Assembly (NCBI GenBank): GCA_947561395.2
Contig: OX387188.1
Location: 14,726,229-14,790,228 of the forward strand
DNA: 64,000 nt
Direction: 5' to 3'
Source of the DNA: Buxus sempervirens
Lineage: Eukaryota > Streptophyta > Magnoliopsida > Buxales > Buxaceae
Position numbers and translations under genes: made by a program. Position 1 is the first letter of the stretch. Each line of letters begins with the position of its first letter. The notes under the pieces were generated by a model. The model ran no database searches and was not told where the DNA came from. It worked only from the letters and a program-made list of their open reading frames with translations. Below, piece by piece: positions 23,699 to 36,313 of this stretch.

Positions 23699-25600
23699 TA
23701 CCTGGTGGAGAATGGGATGTGGGAGTTGAGTAATAAGTGAAAATCAGAAAAGTCAAAGGACCAATAGATCACTTTATTCACCCAAGTATTATGCTTGTCT
23801 GCATTGCCAAAACACCAAATGTGTTGGGGGATATGGATATGTTTGCTGGGTTGCTTTCTAAGCAAACATCCAGTGATTTCAACTCTTAGAGGAGATTAAA
23901 AGCATGGAGTATGTGCTTGTTGAACATTACTTCCAATGCATCAGTTCCATGTACATGGAGCTGCCTTAATTAGACTGGGACAATAGAATTTCAAAGACAA
24001 GCCTTTAGGTAGTGGAGTTCAAGTGGATTATTAGGCAACATATGTGCTAGATGATATTGAATGGAAGAAGAATCCTTCCTTGGATGACTTAGAGAATCTA
24101 CACTTAGCCATACTATTGTGATCATAAAACCCAAAATTTAAATTGAGAATTAGAAGTCGATCGAATAATCAAATAATTATAAGAAATCATAATTTTTAGG
24201 CTATTTTGCACAAAACTATAGAAAAACTGTTGAATCTAGTTCAATCATGGAGCAATCATAATATGCAATGTCACACCCTGAATCCTGAGATAATGTACTA
24301 CGATGCACGTGTTGGACTGAGCATAACCTTGCTCGTAAGCAAAACCCAATACTTACTAAAATAAATGTGCAACAATCCCATTATAAAATCACTAAAATCC
24401 AGAGTTATAGTGGAAATGAAATTTTGTCACAAATTAAAATCATACCAATCCATGATTAAACCAAACTAAACCGCTACATAATATGATGAACATCCCAATT
24501 CATCTAATTAGCAACAAAATAAAATAATAAGTTCCATGTTCCCTATCCCATCACATAAATATCCTAGCCCAGTCAATTACTTCTAACTTGCCGGTTTTGG
24601 TTATTTCTTTAAATTACTTGCCGGTTATGGTTATTTCCTAAAAAATAGTAAGGGTGAGTTTAAACAACTCCGTATGTTGCGCTAATATATCCATATGATG
24701 ACATGCGCAACATCTCTTTACACTAGTATTATTATACCAAATACTTATATTTTATTAGTGAATAGCTATTCTATTTTTTGTATCCTAAGGTTCCATTCAT
24801 GACGATATTATAATATTTATATTATATTTAGTATTAAAGGAGCATGCTTTTCTTATAGAAGTAGAATAACAAGAATAATATAAGACAACAATATAATTTA
24901 ACAATATTTAAACAATTAATCTAAACAATTCATAAAGAGGGTCAAGCAGGAAATTGGAACATGTAAGTATGCATGTGCAATGCCACACAAGCAAACAAGA
25001 TTCAAGATAAAGGATGTTCATTTCCATGACATTTGTCATTTATCCAATTTTATTAATTAAAACAAATTAACATGACCCTGTTTCCTTCATCAAATCTAGA
25101 CGGCTTTACATTCAAACATGCCGCTAGAGTGATCCAATTTATGGTTAAGATCAAATGCCCTTGGATTCCACTTTAGCGATCGGTAAGGATCAAACTTTCT
25201 CACATTCCAACGAGTACTCTTATGGGGTTTAGGGTATTGCAATCCATGAGGCTCCTTGGTTCCTGGTTCTTTTGTTTTAAGGGACTCAAACCCCAAGAAT
25301 TTTAACCTTCATAGCAGTTGTGAATATATTGTAGGGAACTGGTTGCATTAATTGCTTAGGGAAGAGCATTGGCGTCACCCTGTCCCAAGACTCTATGGAG
25401 TAATGCCGCATGTATACTAATGAGTACTTAGGAGACTTCTGCGGAAACCGACTGTGAGCTGCCCTTTTGTTTTCGCAAGGGTTTTCACTGACTCCTTTTT
25501 TCCATGGATCTCACTATGGGCTGTCACTATAGCAACCAAATGGTAGAACCTGATTGTTTGCGAGGTCTGTGAAGAAGACATCCAAACAAACTCTCTCCGA
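23699..25600. other. No gene recognised; possible LTR fragment
   Basis: From about 24270 (TGTCACACCCTGAATCC) the sequence resembles the low end of the Tekay-like LTRs in the window (TGTGACGCCCCGGATCC at 27857). The matching opposite end was not found, so this would be a truncated LTR. The rest is AT-rich without convincing frames. 25080-25600 may be the 5' region of the LINE that follows. Confidence 0.35.
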
Positions 25601-25639
25601 AACTCCTTCAGTCGTATGTGGAACAACATCCAGCTTGCG

Positions 25640-26130
25640 AACATCCTCAAAATAGCTCATCGGAGATTCCTTGTGGCTTTCAGGAAAGGGGAAGACAAGG
25701 AAAGAATCCTTGCATCTTAGCCATGGGTTATCGGGTCATCCCTACTCTTGATGGAGAGTATTGAAGAGGAAGAAGGTGCTGGAACCCTCGCCTTCTCCCA
25801 CATCACTCTGTGGGTTCATATCTAGAACTTACCCCATAAATTCCATGATGAGAAGATCATTCTCGGTATCCTTAATTTGTTCGATCATGGTCTTGAACTC
25901 GACTACAGAAAAGAGGAGATCTCTGACGAACCAATCATGGCTAGAGTTAAGTTGCCTCTAAACCTTCCCATCCCTTCTGGTATCTGGTTTGCGGTAAGTG
26001 AAGGTAAGAAACTCTGGCTTGAGTTTTGTTTTTGAAAATCTTCCCCGTATATGCTTATTAGTGGGTTTTTAGGTCACTTTATCTTTGAATGCCCTAACCC
26101 TTTCCTTTGTAGGCTTTCAAATAGCCTTGA
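25640..26130 (+). pseudogene. LINE ORF1 remnant (DUF4283 plus zinc knuckle)
   Basis: RNA-binding, Gag-like ORF1 protein of plant L1 elements. RRFLVAFRKGEDKERILAS, then PWVIG and SLLLMESIEEEEG match the DUF4283 core. A further segment reads FSHITLWVHI (stop) NLPHKFHDEKIILGILNLF, then RVKLPLNLPIPSGIWF. Near 26030-26100, FENLPRIC and GHFIFECPNP give the remains of a CCHC knuckle, in a shifted frame. At least two stops and one frameshift. The stretch 26130-26909 up to ORF2 is the variable ORF1 tail/spacer with no further domain. Confidence 0.7.
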
Positions 26131-26909
26131 CTCTGAGAACAGGATGTATTATGGCCAACTCTCTTTGCCAATGACCCATCGGAGGAACCCTCTGATGGGA
26201 TGAGAAAGACGATGAATAGCTCGAGTCAACCCCCGAGCCAGTCGCCGAGTCAAGCCCCGGGTTTGTTCTCCGAGTTTGGGAAGCGGTGACTCATGTAGCC
26301 CCTTGAGGTTTGTGTGAAGCAAACCATCGGTTTCGTTAGACGATTTGACTAGCACAGAGCTCGAGGCGACGATTCGCTCTGAGCAAGAGATTTTGCAAAT
26401 GGTGACCCAAAGAGTGGACTCGGGCTATGGGCCCATGGTAAGTGGTAACAGTAATATTTTTATCTTGGACTGTGGGCCGTCCTGTTCAAGCCCAAAACCT
26501 CCTTGTCTCAAAGTTCTTCACCTTCGGAGCCCAACATTTAGCCCAAAAGCCCTCGGGCTTGGGTGTCTCCCTTAAAGCCTCCCCTCATCTGATCATTAGT
26601 GAGATCTAGCCCACACCCAAACAATTGTTAAACCCAAAGGCTCTTGTTAAACCCACCCGAACCAAGGCTCTTGCTAGAAACCGCTAGGTACACAACCACC
26701 TGAGAAGCCCAACCTCTATAGTGTAGTTGGGCCTCCGCCAAGACCAGTTAATGTGGGGGGGAGGGACTAGAAGTCTTTTAAAAAGAGAAAGTTGGAAGTG
26801 CAATTCCTCCCTGAAACCTACAGTGGCATGAATAACCCCCTCCCCCACCTCTATATCTTTCGCCTCACCCTGATATTTCAGCTGGGCCTTCCCAGCATCT
26901 CGGCGTCCA

Positions 26910-27856
26910 ATGAAGATACTAGTGTGGAATAGTTGGGTGATGGGCTAGACCCCGACTAGGCTACACCTGCACAATATGGTACGAATGAACAGGCCTAACA
27001 TTGTGTTGACGTCAAAGACCCTCGTGAATGATACAAAATTAGCAAGACTGACCAGAACCTTTGGGTTCCCAAATGTATGGTGGAGCTCGGCAATTGACAG
27101 AGCAGAAGGATATTGGATCCTATGGGACAATGAAGTGGACATCACAGTGGATATGGTACTCAGCTGGTGCATCAATATGGCAGTTAGAGGAAAGGGTGGG
27201 GAGAGCTTTGAAATCTCTTTCGTGCATGCAAGCTCCATCCTGCAAGTTCAAGGAAAGCAATGGGACACACTAAAGAACATTGCCAGAAACAGTGCTGCCC
27301 CTTGGTGCACTATTGGCGACTTCAATGTCGTTCTCTATAAGCATGCAAAGAAAGGTGGGAACATCACTAAGGTACGCAAAACTAAACTTTTCAATGAGTT
27401 TATAAATAATAGTGGCCTTATTGACTTACCTTGTAAAGGCATGAAATTCACCTGGAATAATGGCCGCATGGGGATGGAAATATTAAGTAAAAAATAGACA
27501 AGGTGCTGGTTAGCATTGATTGGTGTTAGTTATTCCCCAATGTGACCTTGTGGCATGACCCTATTGTCGGGTCGGATCATGGCCCCCTTTGCTTGAATCT
27601 TAATTGTAAAAAATCCAGAGTCCATGGATTGTTTATATTTGAGAAACTTTGGGTTGATGAACCCCTCTGTAGAGACATAATTGTTGAAAATTGGGTTAAT
27701 AGTAGAGGTGGTTTGCACAATAAAATGGGGAGTCTTAGAGGTAGTATAAGTAAATGGAATAGGGAGGTTGTTGGTGATGTGAACAGAAGAGTCTTACTTG
27801 TTTTTGATGAGTTAAAAGATTTGCAAAAGAAAATCGAGCTCTTTGATAACCCTGAC
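26910..27856 (+). pseudogene. LINE ORF2 endonuclease (before the solo LTR)
   Basis: Starts at ATG 26910 with MKILVWNSWVMG and an early stop (TGA 26946 region), then LHNMVRMNRPNIV, WILWDNEVDI, TIGDFNVVLY (GDFN motif), GMKFTWNNGRMG, another break near 27495, and VGSDHGPLCLNL with the catalytic SDH. It ends in FDNPD at the target duplication of the inserted LTR; after the insertion the same frame continues as DLIRAEQLCHRKYLE. Confidence 0.88.
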
Positions 27857-28084
27857 TGTGACGCCCCGGATCCGGACATGTTCATTAAAGGTATATGGTG
27901 GTTTCTTGACATCAGGTAAGGTCACAGAAACACTTCTTAAACCTGATTGACCATTTAATATCAGAGTGCACTAATATTTAAATCAAAATAAAATAAGTAT
28001 AATGTGGGTGAAGGTGTTGACAAAAACTAGACCTGTATATACATTTCCAAAATGAAGGTCTACAGATACAGTTTCACTAAGTTT

Positions 28085-28109
28085 CACACACACACACACA
28101 CACACACAC
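28085..28109 (+). repeat. (CA)n microsatellite
   Basis: About 12 CA units in the solo LTR. Confidence 0.95.
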
Positions 28110-29039
28110 TCTACACAATATATACAAGATCCAAAAAGATATACAACTACAAAAAGAATGCTCTCTAGCCCTAGCTAGGATAATAATAATCCTAAGGACG
28201 ATAACCATCCAGATCATTATCTCTCTCTACCCCAGCTCGTACTCGCCCTGCAGAGCTATTTGAAAACAAAACTGATAAAAACAAAACGCGTGAGACTAAC
28301 GTCCTAGTAAGTAGCACAATGCATGGTAAGAAACAGTTTATGCAACTTTCAAATAATAAAGTAGCATGCTCATATACTATATGATAAAAATCCATCAAAA
28401 TCATATTAGGAAGCAGTTCATCCTCTTTTAAACAATAATTGAACTAGGTGGAATCATAATTAATAAGCAGAAATATCCAATTCGCCACTTCACGACTTAC
28501 AGCGAAAGACTTAGCTAGGCAGAATCATAAAACTGCAACCAATAACAACGATGTGCCGCTGTAGGACTCGTGGATTAGAATACCTTGGGTGATTTAACAA
28601 AAATATCCAATTCGCCACTTCATGACTTACAGCGAAAGACCTAGCTAGGGTCGCTTTTTCAAAGCGGAGCACTCAAGCATGAGACATGCATGATTTGGAA
28701 AGTACAACCTAGTCGAACTAGTTAGCAAAAGTTAGTGATTATAGCCTATTTGAATATACTAAACCATCGAGTTGACTTCACGGGTTGCTGCAGCTCACTC
28801 GGACAAAGGGTGGCCTTTATTCTGGGGTGGATGCAAGTTTACTACCCCTGGCTCATCACGAACTAGGGTGAACGGCCGTCCACTACCCCCAAAATCAATG
28901 AAACGCATGCTGGACAAGAGTATTAATTCTACACAAGTCACCCCAACACAGTAACTGGCTTAGAGATGGATCCAACTTTACAACCAAGGCCACTAAACCA
29001 TAAAACAAACCATGGTTAAACAATTTCTCAATTCTAAGC

Positions 29040-29310
29040 TTCTGGGGTGAATTTAGGTTCACTACCCACAATGCCTTCAAGCACATGGTGAACTTAGTTT
29101 ACTACCCCCAAAACCATATTTGTGGTGGATGCAGGTTCACTACCTTCAGCTAAGGTGAACAACAGTCCACTACCCCCAGCCAAGGTGAACGACAATCCGC
29201 TACCCACAAATACCCACGACTATGGTGGATGCAGGTTCACTACCCCCAGTTAGGTTGAACATCAGTCCACCACCCCCAACTAAGGTGAACAGCTATCTAC
29301 TACCCACAGA
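29040..29310 (+). repeat. Short repeats GGTGAAC..CACTACCCCCA in the solo LTR
   Basis: About eight alternating copies of GGTGAAC(A/G)(A/G)CAGTCC and (T/C)CACTACCCCCA, beginning near 28840 and densest at 29095-29310. This is the positional counterpart of the unrelated repeats at 11640, 17980 and 21985 in sister LTRs. Confidence 0.75.
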
Positions 29311-30524
29311 AACATCAAATCATAGGCCATCGGCCTTTCAAAGTGCTCATTTATCATAAAAATGCCATTTGGATCTTTGAAAAACCTTAGAAAAGATCTC
29401 AGAGGAATGTTCCAATTGGCGGAATCAAAATAACCTCACTCTAAAAGAGTATGGAACCAAGAGTATCTAAAAAAACTAGTTTAGTAGATTGTGCACAAAC
29501 TCTTTGTTATATTGAATTTTTAGGAAATTCCCGTGCAAGCACTTCCTAAATGCCTAAATCTTAATTGTACATATGTTGGATTTGATTAAAAACAATTCTG
29601 TAGTTGAAATCAACTCGAATAAGGAAAAATATGGTTTTTTGTACTGGGCACTCAAATGGCCGCTCGAGCCGCCTGTCGGGCGCTCGTTTTGTCTGGAATT
29701 TTGAATTTTGGGTAAAGGAGACACAGGCTGGGTGCTCGAGTCGTACTTCAGGCACCAGGCTTATTTTCAGGGCAAAAATCAAGTTACGAACAGCCGCGAT
29801 CTTTGGAGTTTTTCTGAAGTTTTACTACCAAAACCTAATTGGATTATTCTAAAACTTTGGGAATAACTTCTGAATCATTAAGGAATACTTTCTAAATGAT
29901 TCTATAACGATTTAACCTATAAATCACGACAGATCTGTGGATGTTTTTCAAATGCCCCCAAAATGCCCAAATCTGGAAATTAAACTCTAGAGTTTGAATT
30001 TACTGCAATTTAAAGTTCGAAAATCATCAAAGAACACCCTAGAATAAAAATCTAACCATTTACAACTTGATTTACGCAAATAAAATGACGAATACCCAAG
30101 AAAACGCATAAAACCAAATGAAAGTATACTTCTCGTTTAAGCTACGAGTTCTTTGCAAACAGCAAGTAGGAAGGATGCTACTTACATGGTGACGCGCGAA
30201 TCCAAAGCTAGAATCTCCCCTTCCTTCTTCCCTTCTTCTCCTTCTTCCTCTCCTCCCCTCTGCGTTTTCTTTCCTTCTCACCAACTGTCGAACAAAATAG
30301 AACCCTTGGTTTGGGTTCTTTTATCATACCTTTTATAACCCTCTTAAACCAGTAAACCAATAACCCAATAAACCAAACTAGTCCTCTTAAAGTAAACCGA
30401 CCCAACCAAACCAAACCAAACCAATTGCTTCTTATAAAATTTGATTTAATTACTCTAATTAAATCCTTTAATCTCTATTTTCTCTTAACTAAAATTACTT
30501 AAAAATCCAGGATCTTACACTGAC

Positions 30525-32094
30525 CTCATTAGAGCTGAGCAACTTTGTCATAGAAAATACCTTGAGGCCCTCTATGCCTAGGAGAAATTCTGGCAGCAAA
30601 AATCCAGAATAAAATGGCTCAAGGATGGTGATCACAATACTAGGTTTTTCCAAGTTTCTACAATTAACAGGAGACATAAAATAAAATCATCTCTCTTAAA
30701 AATGAAAATAATGAGGAGATCAGAGATCCAAAACAAATTGAAGATATGATCATTGATCATTTTGAGGGTGTGTTTATGTCTGATGGTCTCGAGAGATACC
30801 TTAACCCCTTAGAGCAGATCAGTCCTTCCATCTCTGAGCTTGAAAGTAATAACATGATTAGACCTGTGTCTGATGAAGAGATTTCAGAGGTGGTAAAAAA
30901 AATGGGGGCCCTGAAGAGTCCAGGGCCAAATGGTTTCCAGTGGGTCTTCTACCAATCCTACTGGGATGTGGTAAAAAAGGATGTGTGTCGTATGGTCAAG
31001 GATAGTTTTGGAGGGAATTTGATAGAAATCTTAACCAAACCCACATTGTCCTCATTCCTAAAGTGGATAACCCCCGAAGAGTTAATGATTTTAGACCTAT
31101 AAGCCTATGCGACTTTAGTTCTAAAATTATATCTAGGCTTATTGTGGATAGAATGAGACCTGTGATGGTAACATAATCTTTCCTCATCAATGTGCCTTTG
31201 TTCCTGGGCGGAACATCCATGAACATGTCATTGCTGCCCAGGAACTTTATCACACCATAAAAGGTAAAAACAAAAGAAACAAAAACGGTCTTTTTGCTTT
31301 AAAGCTTGACCTGACTAAAGTCTATGATAGGCTTAATTGGGACTTCATTGAAAAAACTTTAAATGTTAATGGCTTTAACCCTAGGCTTTCAAAACTGATC
31401 ATGTGGAGTACAAAATTGTTTCCTACAATGTCCTTGTTAATGGAAAGCCTAGCTGTAGGATCAATCCTTCAAGAAGAATTAGGCAAGGAGACCCATTGTC
31501 TCCATATATTTTCATACTAACTCAGCAGCTTCTATCTATGACTTTACTCAAAGCTGAAGCCATCAATCAAATTTTTGGAGTCAAAGTCAGTAGGAATACA
31601 GAACCCATTAGTCATCTGATATATGTAGATGACCTCATACTGTTTGGTAGAGCCTCTTGCAAAAACATGGAAAATTTTAATGGCATCATCAATAGCTTTT
31701 GTGATCTTGCTGGGCATAGGCTAAATCCTACCAAATCTGAGCTTTTTCTTAGCCCTTGTATCAAGGGGCAGGAGAAAAGTAAACTTGCTAAGATTTTCAG
31801 AGTCAAGCCGACTAAGAAACTTGGCAAGTATCTTGGTATTCCTACCTTGATTGATGGCCCTAAGTTGTATCATTTTAAAGAGCTGCTCGATAGAATAAAT
31901 TCTAATTTGGTGGGGTGGAAGGCCAAGCTTCTAACCTAGGCTAGCAGAGTTACTCTTATTAATGTTGACCTTCTTAGCTCTGCCCAATACCAGATGGCCT
32001 GTTTGAAGTTACATGAAGCCATCTCAGAAAAAATCAACTTGGAGGCCAAAAATTTCTTCTGGCATAAGGCTGGAAGAGAAAAAACCCTCCACCC
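30525..32094 (+). pseudogene. LINE reverse transcriptase (after the solo LTR)
   Basis: Continues ORF2: RIKWLKDGDHNTRFF (about 30600-30645), PVSDEEISEVVKKMGALKSP (30870-30920), the RT blocks with the RQGDPLSPYIF turn (about 31480-31515) and the intact YVDD catalytic motif (about 31621-31632), GKYLGIPTLIDGP near 31830, then a stop (TAG at 31937-31939) and recognisable downstream sequence (VTLINVDLLSSAQYQM) to about 32090. Several stops and frameshifts (for example at 30580, 31100, 31400). It ends where the Tat LTR starts. Confidence 0.9.
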
Positions 32095-32828
32095 TATTGT
32101 GCGCACCTAAATCTGACCTAGATCGCACACGAGGCGCACGTGGGTTCGTGCGTACCTCGGGACTTTCGGAGTCGCCACTGCCTGAGAGGTGCAGGCAGAC
32201 ACGGTGATTGCCCTATCCAGGCCTAAGTCTGGTCTGCGGCTTTTCAGAGTTCTAGCTAAGTCCTCGGTTACGTCCGGGGAAGTCTGAAGACACCCCGGCC
32301 CACCCCGTTGGTCTGACAGGTCCCTCGGGTCTCCCTGGTTTTGAGTCAGTCTCACCCTTCCTAGGCCAGCATGCCACTTTATTTGGTCTGACCCTCTGGT
32401 GGTGTGGGCCGCTTTTTATTTTATTTTATTTTATCTTTTTATTTAGATGAGATGGGTCGGATTCGGGTCCTGTTGGAAGACCCGTGGGTTGCCAAGGTTG
32501 GGCTTGGGCCCAGCAGGGTTATTGGGTAACCCTTTTTTGGTTATTTTTTAATTTACACATGCAATGGGCTTAGTGGGCTTGGAATTGGCCCATGAGCCAA
32601 GGGTCAAGGGGCCTAGGCCTGTTTATGGGAAACATACCTAGTATAGGCCAGTCAAAATGTGGGCTACTCATGTGGGCACAAGGGGGTCTTGGTGGGCCCA
32701 TCTAGGCCCACAGTCCACAAATGGGCTAAAGATAGCCCAAACATCTCTTTGAGTCGGGTCAAGTCGGTTCGGGTCGGAACGGATCCAACCGGGCCGGAAA
32801 ATTACATTTTTAAGTTATTTTCATAATT

Positions 32829-32930
32829 GCCCGTATTTGCTATACGGGCGCGCCTTGCCCGTGAATATAATTCGGTTCAGGCCTGCCCGTATAGTAAATA
32901 CGGGCATGCCCGAACCGTACTGAGTTTACA
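32829..32930. promoter_or_regulatory. Second CCCGTATTT word cluster in the Tat-1 LTR
   Basis: GCCCGTATTTGCTATACGGG, GCCCGTGAATATAATTCGG and GCCCGTATAGTAAATACGGG in about 100 bp, in the downstream (R/U5) part of the LTR, some 800 bp after the TATA box. Confidence 0.7.
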
Positions 32931-33724
32931 GGCACATCCAATTTTGCATTTTTTGTGCCAATTTTGCTTGGGATCAGTCCGGCTATCTTCTTGGGGCGTC
33001 CAGTGACTTCTGCTGGTGTTCTCGGCGTCTTCACAATGTTAAATTGGCTTCTTTCACTCCAAATGTCCTTCTTTTGAAGTATTGGTCAATTGGATGAAGC
33101 TTCCTCTTTCCCTCATTTGGTCGAGTCACTTTTCAGCTCACCTTATGGCATTTAAAGAGATAAGGAAATGGGAATTACACGGGAAGGTCTAAGGAGGACA
33201 AACTCCTTTTGTATTCGAAAGCAACATTAATCAAAGTATTAGTTTTTTTCTTTTATTGTTCCATGGGTCCATTCTTTATTTCATGGAGTGTTGCTCATTT
33301 GCATGGGAGGATTCCATAAAAAAAACAAACAGATTAGTAGCAAGGTAACAAAGTAAGAAGAATTTAAAACTATCTACAAAAGAAAGATCACATTTATATT
33401 GAAAAGAATATCACTAGAAACATTACCAAATTGCGAATTCCTTGATTTGACAATGTCGAGGTACTTCGAGAATTTCAGCAGCGCTTCTGCGGCTCCGGGG
33501 ATTTTCTAAATTGGTTTTGAAAAGAGGTTTGTTGGGTTCTTATGCTAAAAGGGTAAAAGGGCAGAGTTTAGGCAAGGTTTTGACTAACAAGGGGTATTTT
33601 GGGTATTTGGTGTTCTGGTATTGGAGTGGCAGAGTGTGGGCAGGGCTTTAGTCGTGCAAACAGCAAGGAAGGAGAGGGGAAGGGCTTGGGGGGACTAGCT
33701 TGTTCGAATGGGGGGCTGGCCTCT

Positions 33725-33734
33725 CTATTTATAG
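33725..33734 (-). promoter_or_regulatory. TATA box of the Tat-1 LTR
   Basis: CTATAAATAG on the minus strand, about 770 bp from the LTR start in sense direction and 10-15 bp after the nearest palindromic word. Confidence 0.75.
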
Positions 33735-33742
33735 GCAAAAAG

Positions 33743-33934
33743 GTCATGCCCGTATTTGAAATGTGGGCATGTCTTTCCCGTACTTCAAATGCGGGCATGC
33801 CCTGCCCGTATTTCAAATACGGGCGAAAAACGCACATTTGTAAATCTCGCAGAATTGGACGTACGGGACGCGTGTCCCGCCGTACAGTGACGCGCGTCCT
33901 CTTCTAGAAGCCTGCCTGTATTTCAAATACGGGC
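33743..33934. promoter_or_regulatory. U3 palindromic word cluster, CCCGTATTT type
   Basis: Four or five imperfect palindromes with arms GCCCGTATTT and AAATACGGGC and a one-base centre (best at 33796-33823 and 33914-33934), plus GTACGGGACGCG/TGTCCCGCCGTAC near 33860-33885. They lie just upstream of the TATA box in LTR sense. Role unknown; clustered palindromes are what a dimeric DNA-binding protein would use. Confidence 0.7.
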
Positions 33935-34497
33935 AAGCATGTTTTTAAAATGTTCGGTTTTCAAACCATTATTCAATTTGATTTTTTTATAAGATTTTCA
34001 TTCGATTTTCTCTTATTATTTTATTATAAAACGAGATTCTTCTACTTAAAATATTATTAAAATATTTACCATATTAACAAACACATTTATTTTATTAGTT
34101 TATTCTATTTTTTGCTGCCTTTTTGGCACATGGGCAGTTTTTCTGAAACTTCAACTGCCCATAACTTCTTCGTCCGGTATCCGATTTTAGCAAACTTAAT
34201 GTCGTTGGAACCGGCTCGGAACCACCTATCCACTGGGATCAAGTTTGGTAGCTGAATTGGGGTCGAGCAAAAAGTCAACTTTTCGTTCCCCAAAAGTTTG
34301 ACTAGCTCATAACTTTCTCATCTGGACTCTGATTCCAGTAAACTCAGTTGCGTTGAGTCGTGTCGAAATGCTCTTTTCAATGAGATGAAGTTTGATGGCC
34401 AAATACACTCGAATCAAAAAGTCAATTTTTTTACCCCCTCAGGGTTTGACTTTTAGTTTTTCTTCATTTTGGGGGGTGCAAAAATCAGGTGTCTACA

Positions 34498-34512
34498 ACT
34501 GCCCCTCTTTGC
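34498..34512 (-). promoter_or_regulatory. Polypurine tract of Tat-1
   Basis: Minus strand GGCAAAGAGGGGCAGT ends directly at the LTR start; it matches the tract AAAGAGGGGGCAGC before the LTR at 55884. Confidence 0.85.
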
Positions 34513-36313
34513 CGGAGTCACCTTAGGGGATGAACGGCAAAGAAGAAAAAGAACCTTATTTTTGCACCTTGCATTCCTGTCGACATGGTCGACGAGCTCA
34601 ATCATTGAATTGTCTTTAGTGAAAGAGAAGTGTCAGATGTCTGGTATCACTTCCTGACTTTGGAATCCCTATACCCTCTTTCGGGTTTGAATAGGGCTGT
34701 TCCTTAGTCCTTTGTTTTTGAAAAGAAAGATAAGATTAGATATGAGCTCATCAGCTTGTTTCGGCGTTGATGCAAAGCACTTAACAATGTCCTTTTCTTC
34801 TTGTTTGTTCCATTAAAGCTTTTAATGACTTCAGTTTTTTTTTTTTTTTTGGGAAAGAGGTCATCAGGCCAAGGTAGGGGTTTGGGAGTACAGTTGGGAG
34901 GACAGGAGGAAGCTTTTGCGCTGCTGTCCATCATCTCGGAGACCACACATCTACTCTAGCCTATGCTATTTACAAAAGTGGGAACCAAAAGAGGGGGCGA
35001 AATTGGCCCATTATTGCTTTTTGTTGTTTTCCTTGCCAGGTTCTTTCTTTGTCGAGGCATTAAATCTTCTCTTCCCACTCATGAGCTACTCCATTGGGGG
35101 TCTGGTGGGAATATGATCTGCCTAGACGACTCCCTGGGAATTATTGCAATGCTTCTCTTTGCTCTTGAAGTTCTGTTGGAGGGTCTAAGAATCTTGACGG
35201 TCTTTTTTCTTCTGAGCTTTGCTGGGGATGAAAGGGAAAAGGCTTCCACTGGGGAAGAAAGGATATCAAAGTGCCCTTCTCGTGTTCATCTTACATCTCA
35301 TTCCTTCCTTCTTTGAACCTGTACAAAGAACAAAACATCAGTGTTTGCTCTACTGGGGATATGCAGGGTCGGTTTATTTTAAGCCTTTTACTCATCACAA
35401 TCAAAAATGGCTATTAATCAAGGTAATGAACCTTTCTTCAAGGGTTAGCAGCACTATTGGGGAAATTTCAAAAGTAGTTAAGCAGAATAATTACGGAAAA
35501 ACACAGACGTGATAGTGTGTTTTTGTGCCTGCAATTATCACAAAAGTCAATCCTTAGGTTCGACACAGATTAGTGTGCCTAGTATTTCCAGCCTCGTCAT
35601 CATAGGCCTTAAAGCGTTTATTTAGACACAATCTGCCAATTTGGGCCCTTCAGATCACTTGGTTATCCCATTCAGTGCACTGTCCAACCTGTTTCTGTTT
35701 TTACTGCACTCCCCTTTCTAATCAAGGTATGACCAGTTTTTTTTTTTACCACGACTGACCCTTTTTGCACACAGCGCCCTTTTTGGGTTTTCACCATGTA
35801 TGGTCTTTTCAGGGAGGTCTTTAAGATAGGACGAAATGTAGGCTAGGCCGGGGTTTTGAAAGAAAGATAAGTGGCTTGAAAAGGCTGTAACTTTATAGGC
35901 TTGTACAGTGCTTCTTTTATTGTTGGGGCTTATATCCTGGCTTATTTCTTTGGTGTGGGGTTCATATTCTCCCCGTTTTATTTTGCTCTTGCTTTTCATG
36001 ACTCTTTTCTTTTCTTTTTCTTCTTTATTTTCTTCGCAATTGCTTTTTTTTTTTTTTTTGGGGGCCAGGAATGCCCATTTTGGTGTAAGGAACACCTGTA
36101 CTAGGTTTGAAAAGAAATTTTCAAGCTCAAAAGTGTTTAACTAGGGGAGAATTTTTTTGGGTTTTTGGGAAGATTTACAGGCTTGGGGGAGAGTCAAGGA
36201 TGGCCTCTCTTCATTTCCCAATTGGAATGATCTCAAGGGTAATACAGTTTGACTGCATCTGCATTTATTGGCTCAGAAAAAATAGTTCCATCCATCTCTT
36301 GTAGGATTAGTGC
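34513..36313 (-). other. 3' non-coding region of Tat-1
   Basis: About 1.8 kb between integrase and polypurine tract. Homopolymer runs at 34831-34850 and 36045-36060. Short plus-strand frames (for example 34963-35316) have no recognisable domain; no antisense plant-mobile-domain ORF is seen here, in contrast to the chimeric element. Confidence 0.6.

Larger units (their letters stand above)
27857..30519 (-). mobile_element. Tekay-like solo LTR inside the LINE
   Basis: Plus strand starts TGTGACGCCCCGGATCC and ends CCAGGATCTTACA; the exact 5-bp duplication CTGAC is at 27852-27856 and 30520-30524. In LTR sense it begins TGTAAGATCCTGG. It is 2,663 bp long with no coding sequence. It shares the landmarks GTGAGACTAACGTCCTAGTA and AGTAAGTAGCAC with the other LTRs. 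A roughly 48-bp segment near 28468 is repeated near 28609. Confidence 0.9.
25600..32099 (+). mobile_element. L1-type LINE on the plus strand, split twice
   Basis: ORF1 remnant (about 25640-26130), ORF2 from 26910, endonuclease to 27856, solo LTR 27857-30519, then linker, RT and following sequence from 30525 to about 32094, where a Tat retrotransposon begins. The 3' part of the LINE must lie beyond the Tat stack, outside the window. The 5' end is not defined. Confidence 0.85.
32100..34497 (-). mobile_element. 3' LTR of Tat-1
   Basis: 2,398 bp. In LTR sense it starts at 34497 with TGTAGACACCTG and ends at 32100 with TTTAGGTGCGCA. U3 holds AACTTC/CAACTGCCC-type sequence, then palindromic CCCGTATTT words (33743-33934) directly before a TATA box. 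A second set of the same words is in the 3' part (32829-32930). The terminal part (GAGGTGCAGGCA, GTCGCCACTGCC) aligns with the 3' ends of the LTRs at 50470-50570 and 58990-59065. Confidence 0.9.

Noticed and set aside
24270-25080. Complete solo LTR
   Set aside because: Only one end resembles the LTR family; no 5-bp duplication or opposite end found.
33743-33934. Palindromes as rho-independent terminators or riboswitch
   Set aside because: Eukaryotic LTR context upstream of a TATA box; no U-tract.
34963-35316. 117-codon plus-strand ORF in the Tat-1 3' region, as a possible antisense extra gene
   Set aside because: Low-complexity hydrophobic translation, no PMD-like motif, no intron structure.
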